A stretch of DNA of 64,000 bases from Metapseudomonas boanensis (GTDB lineage: Bacteria; Pseudomonadota; Gammaproteobacteria; Pseudomonadales; Pseudomonadaceae): contig NZ_JAGTIS010000001.1 in assembly GCF_018704125.1 (NCBI RefSeq), forward strand, positions 372,001 through 436,000, in the 5' to 3' direction. The position numbers and the translations under genes are program-made. The first letter of the stretch is position 1, and each line of letters starts with the position of its first letter. The notes under the pieces were generated by a model that was not told the DNA's origin, ran no database searches, and saw only the letters and a list, made by a program, of their open reading frames with translations. This document shows, one piece after another, positions 9,951 through 19,324 of this stretch.

Positions 9951-10202
9951 TTACTTGCGGCTGGCTTTTTCCAGCATACGCAGAGCGCGCTCGTTAGCCT
10001 CGTCAGCAGTTTGCTGGGCTTTCTGAGCGGCGGCCAGAGCTTCATCAGCCTTGCGGTAGGCTTCGTCAGCACGGGCTTGAGCGCGAGCAGCTGCGTCTTC
10101 GGTAGCAGTCAGACGGGCTTCGGTTTCTTTGGAGACGCTGCTGCAACCGGTGGCCAGAACGGCGGCCAGAGCCAGAGCAGAGAATTTCAGAGCGTTGTTC
10201 AT
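9951..10202 (-). CDS. oprI: Major outer membrane lipoprotein OprI
   Basis: Murein lipoprotein of 83 residues, the Pseudomonas counterpart of Lpp. The signal peptide ends in the lipobox LATGC with Cys20 as lipidated residue. The mature part is one continuous alpha-helix with heptad-spaced Ala/Leu (coiled-coil trimer) and a C-terminal Lys for covalent attachment to peptidoglycan. The sequence is nearly identical to P. aeruginosa OprI as I recall it. I chose the start at 10202 because it gives the standard [15 protein letters not shown] signal. The gene is convergent with the L,D-transpeptidase gene. Confidence 0.98.
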   Translation of the reverse strand: MNNALKFSALALAAVLATGCSSVSKETEARLTATEDAAARAQARADEAYRKADEALAAAQKAQQTADEANERALRMLEKASRK

Positions 10203-10629
10203 CGTGATCCCCTTAAGGTGGACATTTCCATAAAGCAATCTCCCGCGGATGGGAAATTAGCCGGCGTACATACTACCCATAACTTGTAGTAAGTAAACTC
10301 ACGCTACGCAAGGCAAGCACTTTTTTTTCAGTGTGTTGCGCAGTGTTCGCACAAGTTATAGGTGCACTGGTCAAAAAGCGATCAATCTGATCGTTCTTTG
10401 ATCAGGCAAAGTTGCAAGTGTAGGCCAGGTCCGGCGATTGCGCCCAAGTAACATTGTGGCCCTTGGTCGCTTCCCTCCTGATGCTGGTGGCGTCTTGTAA
10501 CTTTCCTATGACAATCGAGAAGTATCTCCGTCTATTCAAATTGCAGCCGTGGTTGCCCTTGCGATGCACTGATAAGCTTGCGCGGCCGTTGATTTCAGTC
10601 GCGGCGTGCAGACTTCAAGGACGTTTCTA
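10203..10629. other. Intergenic region upstream of oprI and the gene at 10630
   Basis: This 427-base divergent region has no credible gene. It holds a possible oprI promoter on the minus strand (TTTACT, 16 bases, TAGTAT at 10270-10297), a run of eight T at about 10321-10328, and a GATC-rich segment with the perfect inverted repeat CGATCA-ATC-TGATCG (10379-10393). The oprI leader would be about 60 bases. AT content is well above the coding average. Confidence 0.6.
10270..10297 (-). promoter_or_regulatory. Candidate oprI promoter
   Basis: On the minus strand a -35-like TTTACT (10292-10297) and -10-like TAGTAT (10270-10275) are 16 bases apart, in an AT-rich stretch upstream of oprI. The match to consensus is moderate. 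Confidence 0.35.
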
Positions 10630-11901
10630 ATGTCGAAGATCCTCAAGTGGGGTGTGCTTTCGGCACTTGCCCTCGCATTGGCCATCAAGTTGTCGTTATG
10701 GTGGTCGGTCAGAACCGCCATGGATGACGCGATCAAGCAGCTGCCGCCGTTCATGAATATGAGCTATGGCGGCATAACTTCCTCCCTCGATGGGCGAGTT
10801 GGTCTCGAAGACCTCAGGCTCCAGTTCCCGACGCTGGGCGATGCTCTTCAGGTGAAGCATGCCGAACTGAAGTTCAATGGCTTGCGCGAGCTGCTGAGTT
10901 TCAGGGAGCGGATGGCTGAGGGTAAGTTTCCCGAGCAGATGGCAATCAGATTCCTGGGTATTACTCTGGATGTGCACGGTGCGCTGATGCAGCAGCTCTA
11001 CAACGTACCGATTGAACGCAGCGCTTTCACTGCGATGAGCGAGGTTGCATGCGGTCCTGTGCGATTTATCGGGACGAGCGAGTTACTGGACATGGGTTAT
11101 CGGACACTGGAGACCGATGCAGAGTTCTCCTATCTGTTCCAGCCGGGGGCGCAGAAGCTCAGTCTGAGCCTCATGTCCGACACGCGTGAGATGGGGGCGG
11201 TTCGCCTGACGATGTCACTCGCCAACCTGCCGGAAAAGCCGGAAGGGCTGCAAGTGACCCCGCCCCGGCTGTCCAGCCTCGTCCTTGAGTTGAATGACAA
11301 CCAGTACCAGCGCAAGGTCCAGCAATACTGTGCGAACAAGCTGGGCCAGTCAGTTGGAGATTATCGGCAAACCGCTGTGGCTCAGTTCGATGCAGCGTTG
11401 CGTGGCCAAGGTATCGCCCTTGGCCAGCCGTTGTTGGATGCGTACGCCCGATACCTTGAGGAGCCGCGATCCCTGCGTATTGAGGTGTGGCCGACGGAGG
11501 GGCTGGAGTGGGATGGATTGCAGTTCTTCGAGGCCAGGGATGTGGTCGCTATGCTGCGGCCGGCCGTGCTGGTGAATCAGGAGGTCGTTCAGCCGATCGA
11601 GTTTACTTGGGGCGATTTGGGGGCGCGCAAAGAGCCTGACGCATTGGAGAAAGTCAGCGTTGTGGACGACAATCCACAGTTGCCGCGTGCCTCGCCCCAA
11701 TATGAGTTCGTCAAAGTCTCTGACTTGCCGAGCTACGCTGGCAAGCGATTGCAGTTCATCACCTTCGATGGCACCTACTATCAGGGTGTATTACACAAGG
11801 TGGAGAACGGAAGGGCCTATCTCAGTGTCCAATTTGGTCCGGGATCGGCTGAGATGTTCCTTAGATTGGAAAAGATCGATAAGGTACGGGTAAGGTTTTG
11901 A
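10630..11901 (+). CDS. Conserved hypothetical membrane-anchored protein
   Basis: A 423-residue protein with one N-terminal membrane helix (about residues 5-24). The large remainder is predicted periplasmic, with AsmA/YdbH-like alternating amphipathic strands (for example the TSSLDGRVGLEDLRLQFP region near 49-66). It contains few cysteines and no catalytic motif that I recognise. AAGGA lies 8 bases before the ATG. The GNAT gene follows 19 bases later on the same strand, suggesting co-transcription. Function unknown; envelope assembly or lipid handling would be only a guess. Confidence 0.75.
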   Translation: MSKILKWGVLSALALALAIKLSLWWSVRTAMDDAIKQLPPFMNMSYGGITSSLDGRVGLEDLRLQFPTLGDALQVKHAELKFNGLRELLSFRERMAEGKFPEQMAIRFLGITLDVHGALMQQLYNVPIERSAFTAMSEVACGPVRFIGTSELLDMGYRTLETDAEFSYLFQPGAQKLSLSLMSDTREMGAVRLTMSLANLPEKPEGLQVTPPRLSSLVLELNDNQYQRKVQQYCANKLGQSVGDYRQTAVAQFDAALRGQGIALGQPLLDAYARYLEEPRSLRIEVWPTEGLEWDGLQFFEARDVVAMLRPAVLVNQEVVQPIEFTWGDLGARKEPDALEKVSVVDDNPQLPRASPQYEFVKVSDLPSYAGKRLQFITFDGTYYQGVLHKVENGRAYLSVQFGPGSAEMFLRLEKIDKVRVRF

Positions 11902-11920
11902 TTGTCTTAGAGGAGTTGCG

Positions 11921-12205
11921 ATGAGCGAGGCATTGTCCATTCACCATGACCAGGCTGGCCACCAGTTCGAGACCACCGTGGATGGTCATCGCGCATACCT
12001 GGCCTACATGGACTTGGGTAAGCAGACTTTGGACATCTATCGCACCTTCGTGCCCAACGTCCTGCGTGGGCGCGGGATTGCGGCAGCCCTGACCGAGTCA
12101 GCCCTGGAGTACGCCGAGGATCATGGATACACCGTGATTCCGTCTTGCTCCTATGTTGAGCGCTACATTGAGCGTCGCCAACGCCAGGCAGAGCGCAACA
12201 GCTAA
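11921..12205 (+). CDS. Small GNAT-family N-acetyltransferase (YjdJ-like)
   Basis: Compact 94-residue acetyltransferase of the YjdJ/YidJ type. The acetyl-CoA binding segment VPNVLRGRGIAAAL (about 44-57) matches the GNAT Q/RxxGxA/G signature. The C-terminal part carries the family-typical CSYVERYIER. Such short forms act on unknown small amines or protein lysines. It is preceded by GAGGAG and ends just before a bidirectional terminator. Confidence 0.88.
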   Translation: MSEALSIHHDQAGHQFETTVDGHRAYLAYMDLGKQTLDIYRTFVPNVLRGRGIAAALTESALEYAEDHGYTVIPSCSYVERYIERRQRQAERNS

Positions 12206-12222
12206 GCTGTGCATCGCGCCAT

Positions 12223-12257
12223 AATGAAAACGCCGGGCAATGCCCGGCGTTTTCATT
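12223..12257. terminator. Bidirectional terminator between the GNAT and DAHP synthase genes
   Basis: A near-perfect palindrome, AATGAAAACGCCGGGC with its complement around a 3-base AAT loop, has A-tracts on one side and T-tracts on the other. It can terminate both converging transcripts. Confidence 0.9.
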
Positions 12258-12269
12258 TTCACACCGGTT

Positions 12270-13346
12270 TCAGCTGCGCTGACGTTTGGGCAGTACATCC
12301 TTGAGCTTTGCATGCATGCTGCGCAGGGCTTTCTCGGTGGTGTCCCAATCGATGCACGCATCGGTAATCGAGACACCGTACTTGAGCTCGCAGAGATCTT
12401 TGGGTATGGACTGATTGCCCCAGCCCAGATGGCTTTCCACCATCAGGCCGACAATGGAGTTGTTGCCTTCGAGGATCTGGTTGGCCACGTTGTCCATGAC
12501 CAGCGGCTGCAGTGCCGGGTCTTTGTTGGAATTGGCGTGGCTGCAGTCGACCATGATGTTTGGGCGAATGCCGGCCTTGGTCAGCTCCTGCTCACAGATG
12601 GCAACGCTGACGGAGTCGTAGTTGGGCTTGCCGTTGCCACCGCGCAGCACGACATGGCCGTACGGGTTGCCCTTGGTGGTGACGATGGAGACGCCACCTT
12701 CCTGGTTGATGCCCAGGAAACGGTGTGGGCTGGATACGGATTGCAGCGCGTTGATGGCGACAGTCAGGCTGCCGTCGGTACCGTTCTTGAAGCCGACCGC
12801 AGAGGACAGGCCGGAAGCCATTTCGCGGTGGGTCTGGGATTCGGTGGTGCGTGCGCCAATAGCCGACCAGCTGATCAGGTCCTGCAGATACTGCGGGGAG
12901 ATCGGGTCAAGTGCCTCGGTCGCGGTGGGCAGACCTTTCTCGGCGAGGTCGCGCAGGAGTTGGCGACCGATGTGCAGGCCGTCCTGGATCTTGAAGGAGT
13001 CATCCAGATAGGGGTCGTTAATCAGGCCCTTCCAGCCAACGGTGGTACGCGGCTTTTCGAAGTACACGCGCATGACCAGGAACAGGGTGTCCGATAGCTC
13101 GGCGGCCAGACCTTTGAGGCGGTCGGCATATTCGTGAGCGGCCTTGATGTCGTGGATGGAGCAGGGGCCCACCACGACGAACAGGCGATGGTCCTTGCCG
13201 TCCAGGATGTTGCGGATCACCTGGCGACCGTTGGCCACCGTGCTCAGGGCGTCATCGGTCAGGGGGATTTCGCGTTTGAGCTGCTCCGGCGTAATGAGAG
13301 TGTCATTGGAGGCAACGTTCAGGTCGTCGATCTGTAAATCAGCCAT
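12270..13346 (-). CDS. 3-deoxy-7-phosphoheptulonate synthase, class I (AroF/AroG type)
   Basis: First enzyme of the shikimate pathway: phosphoenolpyruvate plus erythrose 4-phosphate give DAHP. The protein of about 358 residues shows class I motifs including VGPCSIHD, VYFEKPRTTVGWKG, GARTTESQTHRE and VDCSHANSNKD. Feedback inhibition by Tyr or Phe is typical of the class, but the specificity cannot be read here. I chose the ATG at 13346 (MADLQIDDLN); an ATG four codons upstream (13358) is possible. A second, class II enzyme for the same reaction is encoded at 22585. Confidence 0.95.
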   Translation of the reverse strand: MADLQIDDLNVASNDTLITPEQLKREIPLTDDALSTVANGRQVIRNILDGKDHRLFVVVGPCSIHDIKAAHEYADRLKGLAAELSDTLFLVMRVYFEKPRTTVGWKGLINDPYLDDSFKIQDGLHIGRQLLRDLAEKGLPTATEALDPISPQYLQDLISWSAIGARTTESQTHREMASGLSSAVGFKNGTDGSLTVAINALQSVSSPHRFLGINQEGGVSIVTTKGNPYGHVVLRGGNGKPNYDSVSVAICEQELTKAGIRPNIMVDCSHANSNKDPALQPLVMDNVANQILEGNNSIVGLMVESHLGWGNQSIPKDLCELKYGVSITDACIDWDTTEKALRSMHAKLKDVLPKRQRS

Positions 13347-13511
13347 CGTGCTTTTCATCGGTCCAGGGTCGTCAGGTCACGGGTGCCGGCCGCCAGCGAT
13401 CCCCGTGTGGCGGAACGCAGCTGTTTGAACGCGGCGGGGAGGGGAACCTTACCGCTTTCCACGCAGGCTCCACAATGGTGAATGGTAGCGTAGACACGGA
13501 AATTGCCGGGC

Positions 13512-13922
13512 CTAGACGGGGAAGAAGTCCGACGCGTGCGCATCAACCCATTCGCGAGCGACAACCTCGACGGGCAAGGGGTGGCCCACCTCGGCCTCGC
13601 GCTGCTTGCGGTAATGCTCGATATGGCAGACCTGCTCCACCATGCGCGCGCGGAAAAAGCTCTCTTCGCTGGTGAAGCTGATGCCGATCAGATAGTCCTC
13701 CAACTGTTTTCGGCACCACGCCACGATGCCCGTCAGGTGCGCGTGATCCCCGAGCAGGGGGATCTGCAGTTCAATGGCCGTACCCCGGCGGAATGCCCGT
13801 GTGGAGTTGCATGCCACCCCGCCGAAGCTGATATCGTGCAGCCGCTGCAAAGGTTGGGAGCCGCGTTTGCTCCGGACCAGCTCTACCGGCATATCGGTGG
13901 GATGACGCAGGAATTGACGCAT
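13512..13922 (-). CDS. PilZ domain protein, putative c-di-GMP receptor
   Basis: Single-domain PilZ protein of 136 residues. It has both halves of the c-di-GMP binding signature: RQFLR near the N-terminus (RxxxR, residues 2-6) and DISFGG (D/NxSxxG, about 31-36). This predicts c-di-GMP binding; the output is unknown. The start at 13922 places the RxxxR motif at the beginning, as usual. It is head-to-head with the thioredoxin-like gene. Confidence 0.88.
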   Translation of the reverse strand: MRQFLRHPTDMPVELVRSKRGSQPLQRLHDISFGGVACNSTRAFRRGTAIELQIPLLGDHAHLTGIVAWCRKQLEDYLIGISFTSEESFFRARMVEQVCHIEHYRKQREAEVGHPLPVEVVAREWVDAHASDFFPV

Positions 13923-13971
13923 GTTCGCAAACCCCCGGTGCCATGAATCTGGCATCGCTGAGATCAGTATA

Positions 13972-14307
13972 GTGACCGAGCTGGAGCTGAGTGACCTGGA
14001 TGCGGATCGTCACCTGCTTGACCTTCCGGGAGCGTCCTTGTTGATCTTTACCACTGTGGGGTGCGCCAGTTGCCGCTGGGCGCGCCGCGAATTGCCGCGT
14101 GCGTTACTGCCTGTCGAACGGTTGTGCTGGGTCGACGCAGGGATCAGTGGCGGCCTGGTGCAGCGGTATGAGGTATTCCATCTGCCCGCGATGTTTGTGG
14201 TGCGGGATGGCCAATTTCATGGCGCGTTGCGGTCGAGCCTGTACCGCGATGATTTAATTCAAGCGCTGGATCGGGTGCTGTCCCGGCCGGCAGAGGAGCT
14301 TCCTTGA
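13972..14307 (+). CDS. Thioredoxin-like protein with CxxC active site
   Basis: Thioredoxin-fold protein of about 111 residues. It has CASC (31-34) after a hydrophobic strand (LLIFTTVG) and a cis-proline loop FHLPAMFVV, the minimal requirements of a disulfide oxidoreductase. No signal peptide is seen, so it is probably cytoplasmic. I prefer the GTG at 13972; an in-frame ATG at 13921 would overlap the start of the divergent pilZ gene. Its stop overlaps the ATG of the next gene (TGATG), so the two are likely coupled. Confidence 0.75.
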   Translation: MTELELSDLDADRHLLDLPGASLLIFTTVGCASCRWARRELPRALLPVERLCWVDAGISGGLVQRYEVFHLPAMFVVRDGQFHGALRSSLYRDDLIQALDRVLSRPAEELP

Positions 14308-15260
14308 TGACTACAGGTAAACCGCGCATCGGCATCATTGGTACCGGTGCTATTGGCGGTTTTTATGGCTTGATGCTGGCGCGTGCCGGCTTTGATGTAC
14401 ATTTTCTGCTGCGAAGCGAGTTCCCCGCTGTCTCCGCCCGTGGCTTGCAGCTGAACAGCGCTGTGCATGGCGCACAAGTGTTGCATCCGGTGCAGGCCTA
14501 TCGCAGTGCGGCCGACATGCCGCCTTGTGATTGGTTGCTGGTGGGGGCCAAGACCACCAGCAATACAGCCCTTGCGCCCGCTATCGTCGATGCTGCGGCT
14601 CCCGGCGCCAAAGTACTGTTGCTGCAGAACGGCCTGGCAGTAGAAGACGAATTGCGCCCGCTGCTGCCGGACTCACTGCATCTGCTCGGCGGCCTTTGCT
14701 TCATTTGTGCGCATCGTTCAGCCCCTGGTGTGATCGAGCATCAATCGCTCGGTGCGGTCAATCTGGGCTATCACTCCGGGCCGGCGCAAGGTGATGAGGC
14801 GCGTATGGCGTTGGTCGAGGAGGGCGCCTCGCTGTTCCGCGCAGCCGGCATCGATTCGTCCGCCGTGGCCAGCCTGGAGCAGGCGCGCTGGCAAAAGCTG
14901 GTCTGGAACGTGCCGTACAACGGTTTGGCGGTCCTGTTGAATGCCGGGACCACTGCGCTGATGGCCAATCCTGACAGCCGCGCGCTGATCCAGACGCTGA
15001 TGCAGGAGGTCGTAGATGGCGCTGCGGCATGCGGCCATCGTGTTCCTGACAACTTCGCAGCCAAGTTGCTTGCGGGCACGGACCGGATGCCGGACTACCT
15101 GCCCAGCATGTATCACGATTTCATCCAGCATCGGCCTCTTGAGCTTCATGCCATCTACGAGGCACCGCTTGCTGCCGCGGCTGGCGTCGGGTTCGAGATG
15201 CCGCAGGTGCGAGCGCTGTACCAGGCGCTACGCTTCCTTGACGCACGTAACCACGACTGA
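14307..15260 (+). CDS. Putative 2-dehydropantoate 2-reductase (ApbA/PanE family)
   Basis: NADPH-dependent ketopantoate reductase family protein of 317 residues. It has an N-terminal Rossmann motif GIIGTGAIGG (about 8-17) and the ketopantoate-family helical C-terminal domain including WQKLVWNVPYNGL and the DRMPDYLPSMYHD segment. If genuine KPR it would convert ketopantoate to pantoate for coenzyme A synthesis; many pseudomonads carry paralogues with unknown substrates. It is coupled to the thioredoxin-like gene upstream and followed by a 5'-nucleotidase 11 bases later. Confidence 0.85.
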   Translation: MTTGKPRIGIIGTGAIGGFYGLMLARAGFDVHFLLRSEFPAVSARGLQLNSAVHGAQVLHPVQAYRSAADMPPCDWLLVGAKTTSNTALAPAIVDAAAPGAKVLLLQNGLAVEDELRPLLPDSLHLLGGLCFICAHRSAPGVIEHQSLGAVNLGYHSGPAQGDEARMALVEEGASLFRAAGIDSSAVASLEQARWQKLVWNVPYNGLAVLLNAGTTALMANPDSRALIQTLMQEVVDGAAACGHRVPDNFAAKLLAGTDRMPDYLPSMYHDFIQHRPLELHAIYEAPLAAAAGVGFEMPQVRALYQALRFLDARNHD

Positions 15261-15271
15261 GGGCAAATCCT

Positions 15272-16177
15272 ATGGGCGCGGGATTGGGTGACAAGCTGGT
15301 GCTGGCAATCTCATCGCGGGCGCTGTTCGACCTCGATGAAAGTCATTCGATCTATGAATCGCAGGGCATAGCGGCCTATCGCCAGTATCAGATTGACCAT
15401 GAGGAGGAGGTGCTTGCCCCCGGCGATGCCTTTCCCCTGGTCCAGAAGCTGCTGGCGATCAATGAGGCGCTCGAACAGCCCCGCGTCGAGGTCATCCTGG
15501 TATCGCGCAATAGCGCTGATACCGGGTTGCGCGCATTCAATTCGATCCAGCACTACGGGCTGGCAATTTCCCGGGCTGCCTTTGTCGGCGGGCGCAGCCC
15601 TGAGCCTTATCTGAGGGCCTTTGGTTGCCACCTGTTTCTCTCCACTCATGCCGATGATGTGCGTAATGCCCTGCAAAGTGGCTATGCCGCGGCGACCATC
15701 CTTTCGGGTGGCCCACGCCGTGCAGCCAGTAACGAGCTTCGCATCGCATTCGACGGAGATGCGGTGTTGTTTTCCGATCATTCGGAGCGTATCTATCAGC
15801 GTGGTGGTCTGGAGGCGTTTCAGGCTCATGAACGCGATGCCGCCCGCGCACCGCTGGATGGCGGGCCTTTCAAACCCTTCCTGGCCGCCCTCAATCGGCT
15901 CCAGCAGGAGTTCCCGCCGGAGGCGTGTCCCATTCGCACAGCTTTGGTGACGGCCCGGTCGGCCCCAGCCCACGAGCGGGTCATACGCACGTTGCGCGAA
16001 TGGGACATCCGCCTGGATGAGTCCTTCTTCCTTGGTGGTCTGGAGAAAGCGGCCATTCTCGAGACGTTCGGTGCTGACGTTTTCTTCGACGATCAGGCAG
16101 GACATTGCGAAAAAGCCCGTGAAGTCGTCGCTACCGGGCATGTTCCTCATGGCGTGAGCAACGAGCCGCAGTTCTGA
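15272..16177 (+). CDS. Cytosolic 5'-nucleotidase family protein
   Basis: 301-residue member of the bacterial family related to eukaryotic cytosolic 5'-nucleotidase I. Visible landmarks are ISSRALFDLDESH (14-26), the phosphatase segment ILVSRNSADTG (75-85), AFDGDAVLFSDHSE (169-182) and FFDDQAGHCEKA near the end, corresponding to HAD-type acidic motifs. It should dephosphorylate nucleoside 5'-monophosphates. It is the third gene of a tightly spaced rightward unit with the thioredoxin-like and KPR-like genes. Confidence 0.88.
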   Translation: MGAGLGDKLVLAISSRALFDLDESHSIYESQGIAAYRQYQIDHEEEVLAPGDAFPLVQKLLAINEALEQPRVEVILVSRNSADTGLRAFNSIQHYGLAISRAAFVGGRSPEPYLRAFGCHLFLSTHADDVRNALQSGYAAATILSGGPRRAASNELRIAFDGDAVLFSDHSERIYQRGGLEAFQAHERDAARAPLDGGPFKPFLAALNRLQQEFPPEACPIRTALVTARSAPAHERVIRTLREWDIRLDESFFLGGLEKAAILETFGADVFFDDQAGHCEKAREVVATGHVPHGVSNEPQF

Positions 16178-16221
16178 CTAAGCTCTTTTGAGGCCCGCCA
16201 AGAAAGGCAGTAGGAGGCCTC

Positions 16222-16722
16222 ATGATCCACTCGATTCTCTATGCGACGGACCTCGGTCTCTACGCCCCTTATGTTTTGCAACATGCGCTTCACATGGCCA
16301 GGGCTTTCAACGCCCAGCTCTACGTGGTCCACGCGGTCGAGCCCCTTGGCTTGTTCGCTGAGTCCGTCCTGCAGACCTATCTTGACGACGACACCCTGAA
16401 AGAGCTCCGTGCCAAGGGCTTGGGCACCGTCATGTCGAGCATCGAGCAGCGTGTGCTCGAAGGGTTTCGCGATGAGATGGGGGAAGCCTTGCAGGATCTT
16501 GACCTGATCCGTGCGGTTCGCGTGGTTCAGGGCGACCCGCCGCAGGTGATTCTGGAGGAAGTGCAGAAGCTTTCGGTCGATCTGCTGGTCGTTGGCAGTC
16601 ACAGCCATGGTGCGGCGCTTGATACCCCCTTGGGGAGGACTGCTGCGCGGCTCGTGCAGCTTTCCGAAGTGCCGGTCTACCTTGTGCCGATGCTTCAGCA
16701 CCGTGGTCGAGGCGAGTTCTGA
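16222..16722 (+). CDS. Universal stress protein family
   Basis: UspA-domain protein of 166 residues with the N-terminal strand ILYATDLG (5-12) and the C-terminal ATP-binding signature VVGSHSHGAALDTPLGRTA (127-145), the GxxxxG-N9-G(S/T) pattern. It is likely an ATP-binding cytoplasmic stress protein; partners are unknown. AGGAGG is 5 bases upstream of the ATG. It precedes cysB by about 120 bases containing an AT-rich control region. Confidence 0.9.
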   Translation: MIHSILYATDLGLYAPYVLQHALHMARAFNAQLYVVHAVEPLGLFAESVLQTYLDDDTLKELRAKGLGTVMSSIEQRVLEGFRDEMGEALQDLDLIRAVRVVQGDPPQVILEEVQKLSVDLLVVGSHSHGAALDTPLGRTAARLVQLSEVPVYLVPMLQHRGRGEF

Positions 16723-16779
16723 AAGCCGTTTGGACGAATGGCGTGCAAAACAGAAAAAAACGTCTAGTTTTATTCTTCG

Positions 16780-16795
16780 AACCATTAATATGGTT
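16780..16795. promoter_or_regulatory. Inverted repeat upstream of cysB
   Basis: AACCAT-TAAT-ATGGTT is a perfect 6-4-6 palindrome in an AT-rich stretch 50 bases before cysB. CysB represses its own gene in enteric bacteria, so this is a candidate operator; the match to a known CysB site was not tested. Confidence 0.35.
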
Positions 16796-16834
16796 ATAAA
16801 CGCCGCTGAACTCCTGCGTCGTCATTCGTTTTGA

Positions 16835-17818
<984 letters not shown>

Positions 17819-17873
17819 ACGCTGCTCCCCAGCACCTGAACATCCCGGCAGAAGCCGTAATGCTATTCACATA

Positions 17874-17913
17874 AGAAAAAACGCCGCTTGGCCCTCAGCG
17901 GGAAAGCGGCGTT
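17874..17913 (-). terminator. Terminator of the cysH operon
   Basis: On the minus strand AACGCCGCTT (17904-17913) pairs with AAGCGGCGTT (17880-17889), followed by TTTTTTCTTAT. It terminates the leftward cysH transcript and may also end cysB transcription in the other direction. Confidence 0.75.
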
Positions 17914-17930
17914 ATTGGGTTTGGCGCCAT

Positions 17931-18007
17931 CAAGAACTCGGCGTCCCCACCCGCTCCTACGGGGGCCTTCAGCATCATCGTCGAAGCCTCAACAGCTGAC
18001 GCAGACA
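17931..18007. repeat. Dispersed intergenic repeat, copy C
   Basis: This intergenic block shares the 18-base string CAAGAACTCGGCGTCCCC, then CGCTCCTAC, then CAACAGCT-ACGC-GACA with the block at 29694-29772, with similar internal spacing. It appears to be half of a Pseudomonas REP carrying an inserted AACTCGGCGTCCCC segment. Confidence 0.6.
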
Positions 18008-18050
18008 TCGCCTAAGTGAGCAGCGTTACGGCAGATGCCGAGCTTTTCGT

Positions 18051-18398
18051 TCAGGGCAGGTCCTGTCCGTCGCGTCCGGCCAACTGCTTGAACTGTTCAC
18101 GCTCGGCATCGGCAGCCGGGGGCGAAGTTGGTTGCAGGACGTCGCGCACCAGGGCCAGGAAGACCGTGTAGATCTGCTCGCGGCCGTCGTCATGGCGTAC
18201 CACGAAAAACGGTGCCGTATCCACACCGTAGTGTTGCGCGACCATCCAGCCGGGACTCGAAGGGTCGCGCTCATCCACCACCAGGATGCGGTCGATCCGT
18301 CCCGTATGACCGCCGCGCTCCAAGCGTTCCATCACGTCCCGGCACTTGCGGCAATCCTGGCCGTCGGCCAGGACCTTTTTCACCAAGGTGATCCGCAC
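18051..18398 (-). CDS. Conserved hypothetical protein with thioredoxin-like CxxC
   Basis: 115-residue protein with CRKC (16-19) and a downstream AQHYGVDTAPFFVVRHDDG segment whose Thr-Ala-Pro resembles the cis-proline loop of the thioredoxin fold. It starts with GTG three bases after the cysH stop, so it is almost certainly co-transcribed and translationally coupled. The context suggests a role as reductant or accessory factor for the APS reductase, which needs thioredoxin or glutaredoxin; this is inference. Confidence 0.75.
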   Translation of the reverse strand: MRITLVKKVLADGQDCRKCRDVMERLERGGHTGRIDRILVVDERDPSSPGWMVAQHYGVDTAPFFVVRHDDGREQIYTVFLALVRDVLQPTSPPAADAEREQFKQLAGRDGQDLP

Positions 18399-18401
18399 GG
18401 A

Positions 18402-19136
18402 TCAGGCCTTGCTGATCAGGTTTCCGGCGTGCAGGCCGCACTCCTTCTGCGTGGCTTCTTCCCACCACCAGCGCCCTTCGCGTTCGTGCTGATTGGGCAG
18501 AACGGGGCGGGTGCAGGGTTCGCAGCCGATGCTGATGAAGCCGCGTTCATGCAGCGGGTTGTAGGGGATTTCCAGCATACGGATGTAGGCCCAGACTTCC
18601 TCGCTGCTCATTTGCGCGAGAGGGTTGAACTTGTACAGCGGCTTTTCCGGTGTCGAGAAGGCACCGTCCAGTTCCAGGGCGGCCACTTGGGAGCGGGTGC
18701 CCGGGCTCTGGTCGCGACGTTGTCCGGTCGCCCAGGCCTTTACCGTCGACAGCTTGCGCTTGAGCGGTTCGATCTTGCGGATGCCGCAGCATTCGCCGTG
18801 GCCATCCTTGTAGAAGCTGAACAGACCCTTTTCCTTGACGAAGGGTTCCAGCAGGCGCGGATCGGGTGATACCACCTCGATGGTGATGCCGTAGTGCTCG
18901 CGCACCTGTTCGATGAAACGGTAGGTCTCAGGATGCAGCCGGCCGGTATCGAGGCTGAAGACCTTGACGTTCTTGTTGAGTTTCCACGCCATGTCCACCA
19001 GGACCACGTCCTCGGCGCCGCTGAAGGAGATCCACAGGTCATCGCCAAAAGACTCGAAGGCGAGCTTCAAGATGTCCTGGGGCGACTTGTTGGCATAGGC
19101 CGCCGCGAGTTCGGCGACATCGAAGGTTTGGCTCAT
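18402..19136 (-). CDS. cysH: Assimilatory adenylylsulfate (APS) reductase, [4Fe-4S]
   Basis: Reduces APS to sulfite and AMP in cysteine biosynthesis. The 244-residue protein carries the iron-sulfur cysteines Cys116-Cys117 and Cys205/Cys208 (CCG and GCEPC) that distinguish APS reductases from enteric PAPS reductases. The catalytic Cys233 lies in KECGLH, and the PP-loop region ISFSGAED (36-43) is intact. The downstream CxxC gene is coupled to it. Regulation by the nearby CysB is expected. Confidence 0.97.
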   Translation of the reverse strand: MSQTFDVAELAAAYANKSPQDILKLAFESFGDDLWISFSGAEDVVLVDMAWKLNKNVKVFSLDTGRLHPETYRFIEQVREHYGITIEVVSPDPRLLEPFVKEKGLFSFYKDGHGECCGIRKIEPLKRKLSTVKAWATGQRRDQSPGTRSQVAALELDGAFSTPEKPLYKFNPLAQMSSEEVWAYIRMLEIPYNPLHERGFISIGCEPCTRPVLPNQHEREGRWWWEEATQKECGLHAGNLISKA

Positions 19137-19186
19137 CAGGCTGGCTTCCTAGTTGTAATGGCGCGGGGCGCTCTATCGTCGGCATG

Positions 19187-19220
19187 TTAGCAAATAGGAT
19201 TTATGCTCCTAAATAACTAA
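19187..19220. promoter_or_regulatory. Symmetric AT-rich element upstream of cysH
   Basis: The stretch has nested dyad symmetry: TAGGA-N7-TCCTA (19195-19211) inside TTAG (19187-19190) and CTAA (19217-19220). It lies about 60 bases upstream of cysH in the divergent cysH/thrH space, where a CysB activation site would be expected. Confidence 0.35.
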
Positions 19221-19324
19221 CGGGAAGCACTACTGCGTGCTTTGGCTATAAGGCCCGCGTTGCGCCGGCCCGGGTGAGCAGATAGAGTGCCGCCTTCTCA
19301 CAAAAATCAAACGGGGAATTGCTC

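Noticed and set aside
12240-13097. 285-codon plus-strand open frame
   Set aside because: It is entirely antisense to the class I DAHP synthase gene, which has full-length family motifs. High GC makes long antisense frames common.
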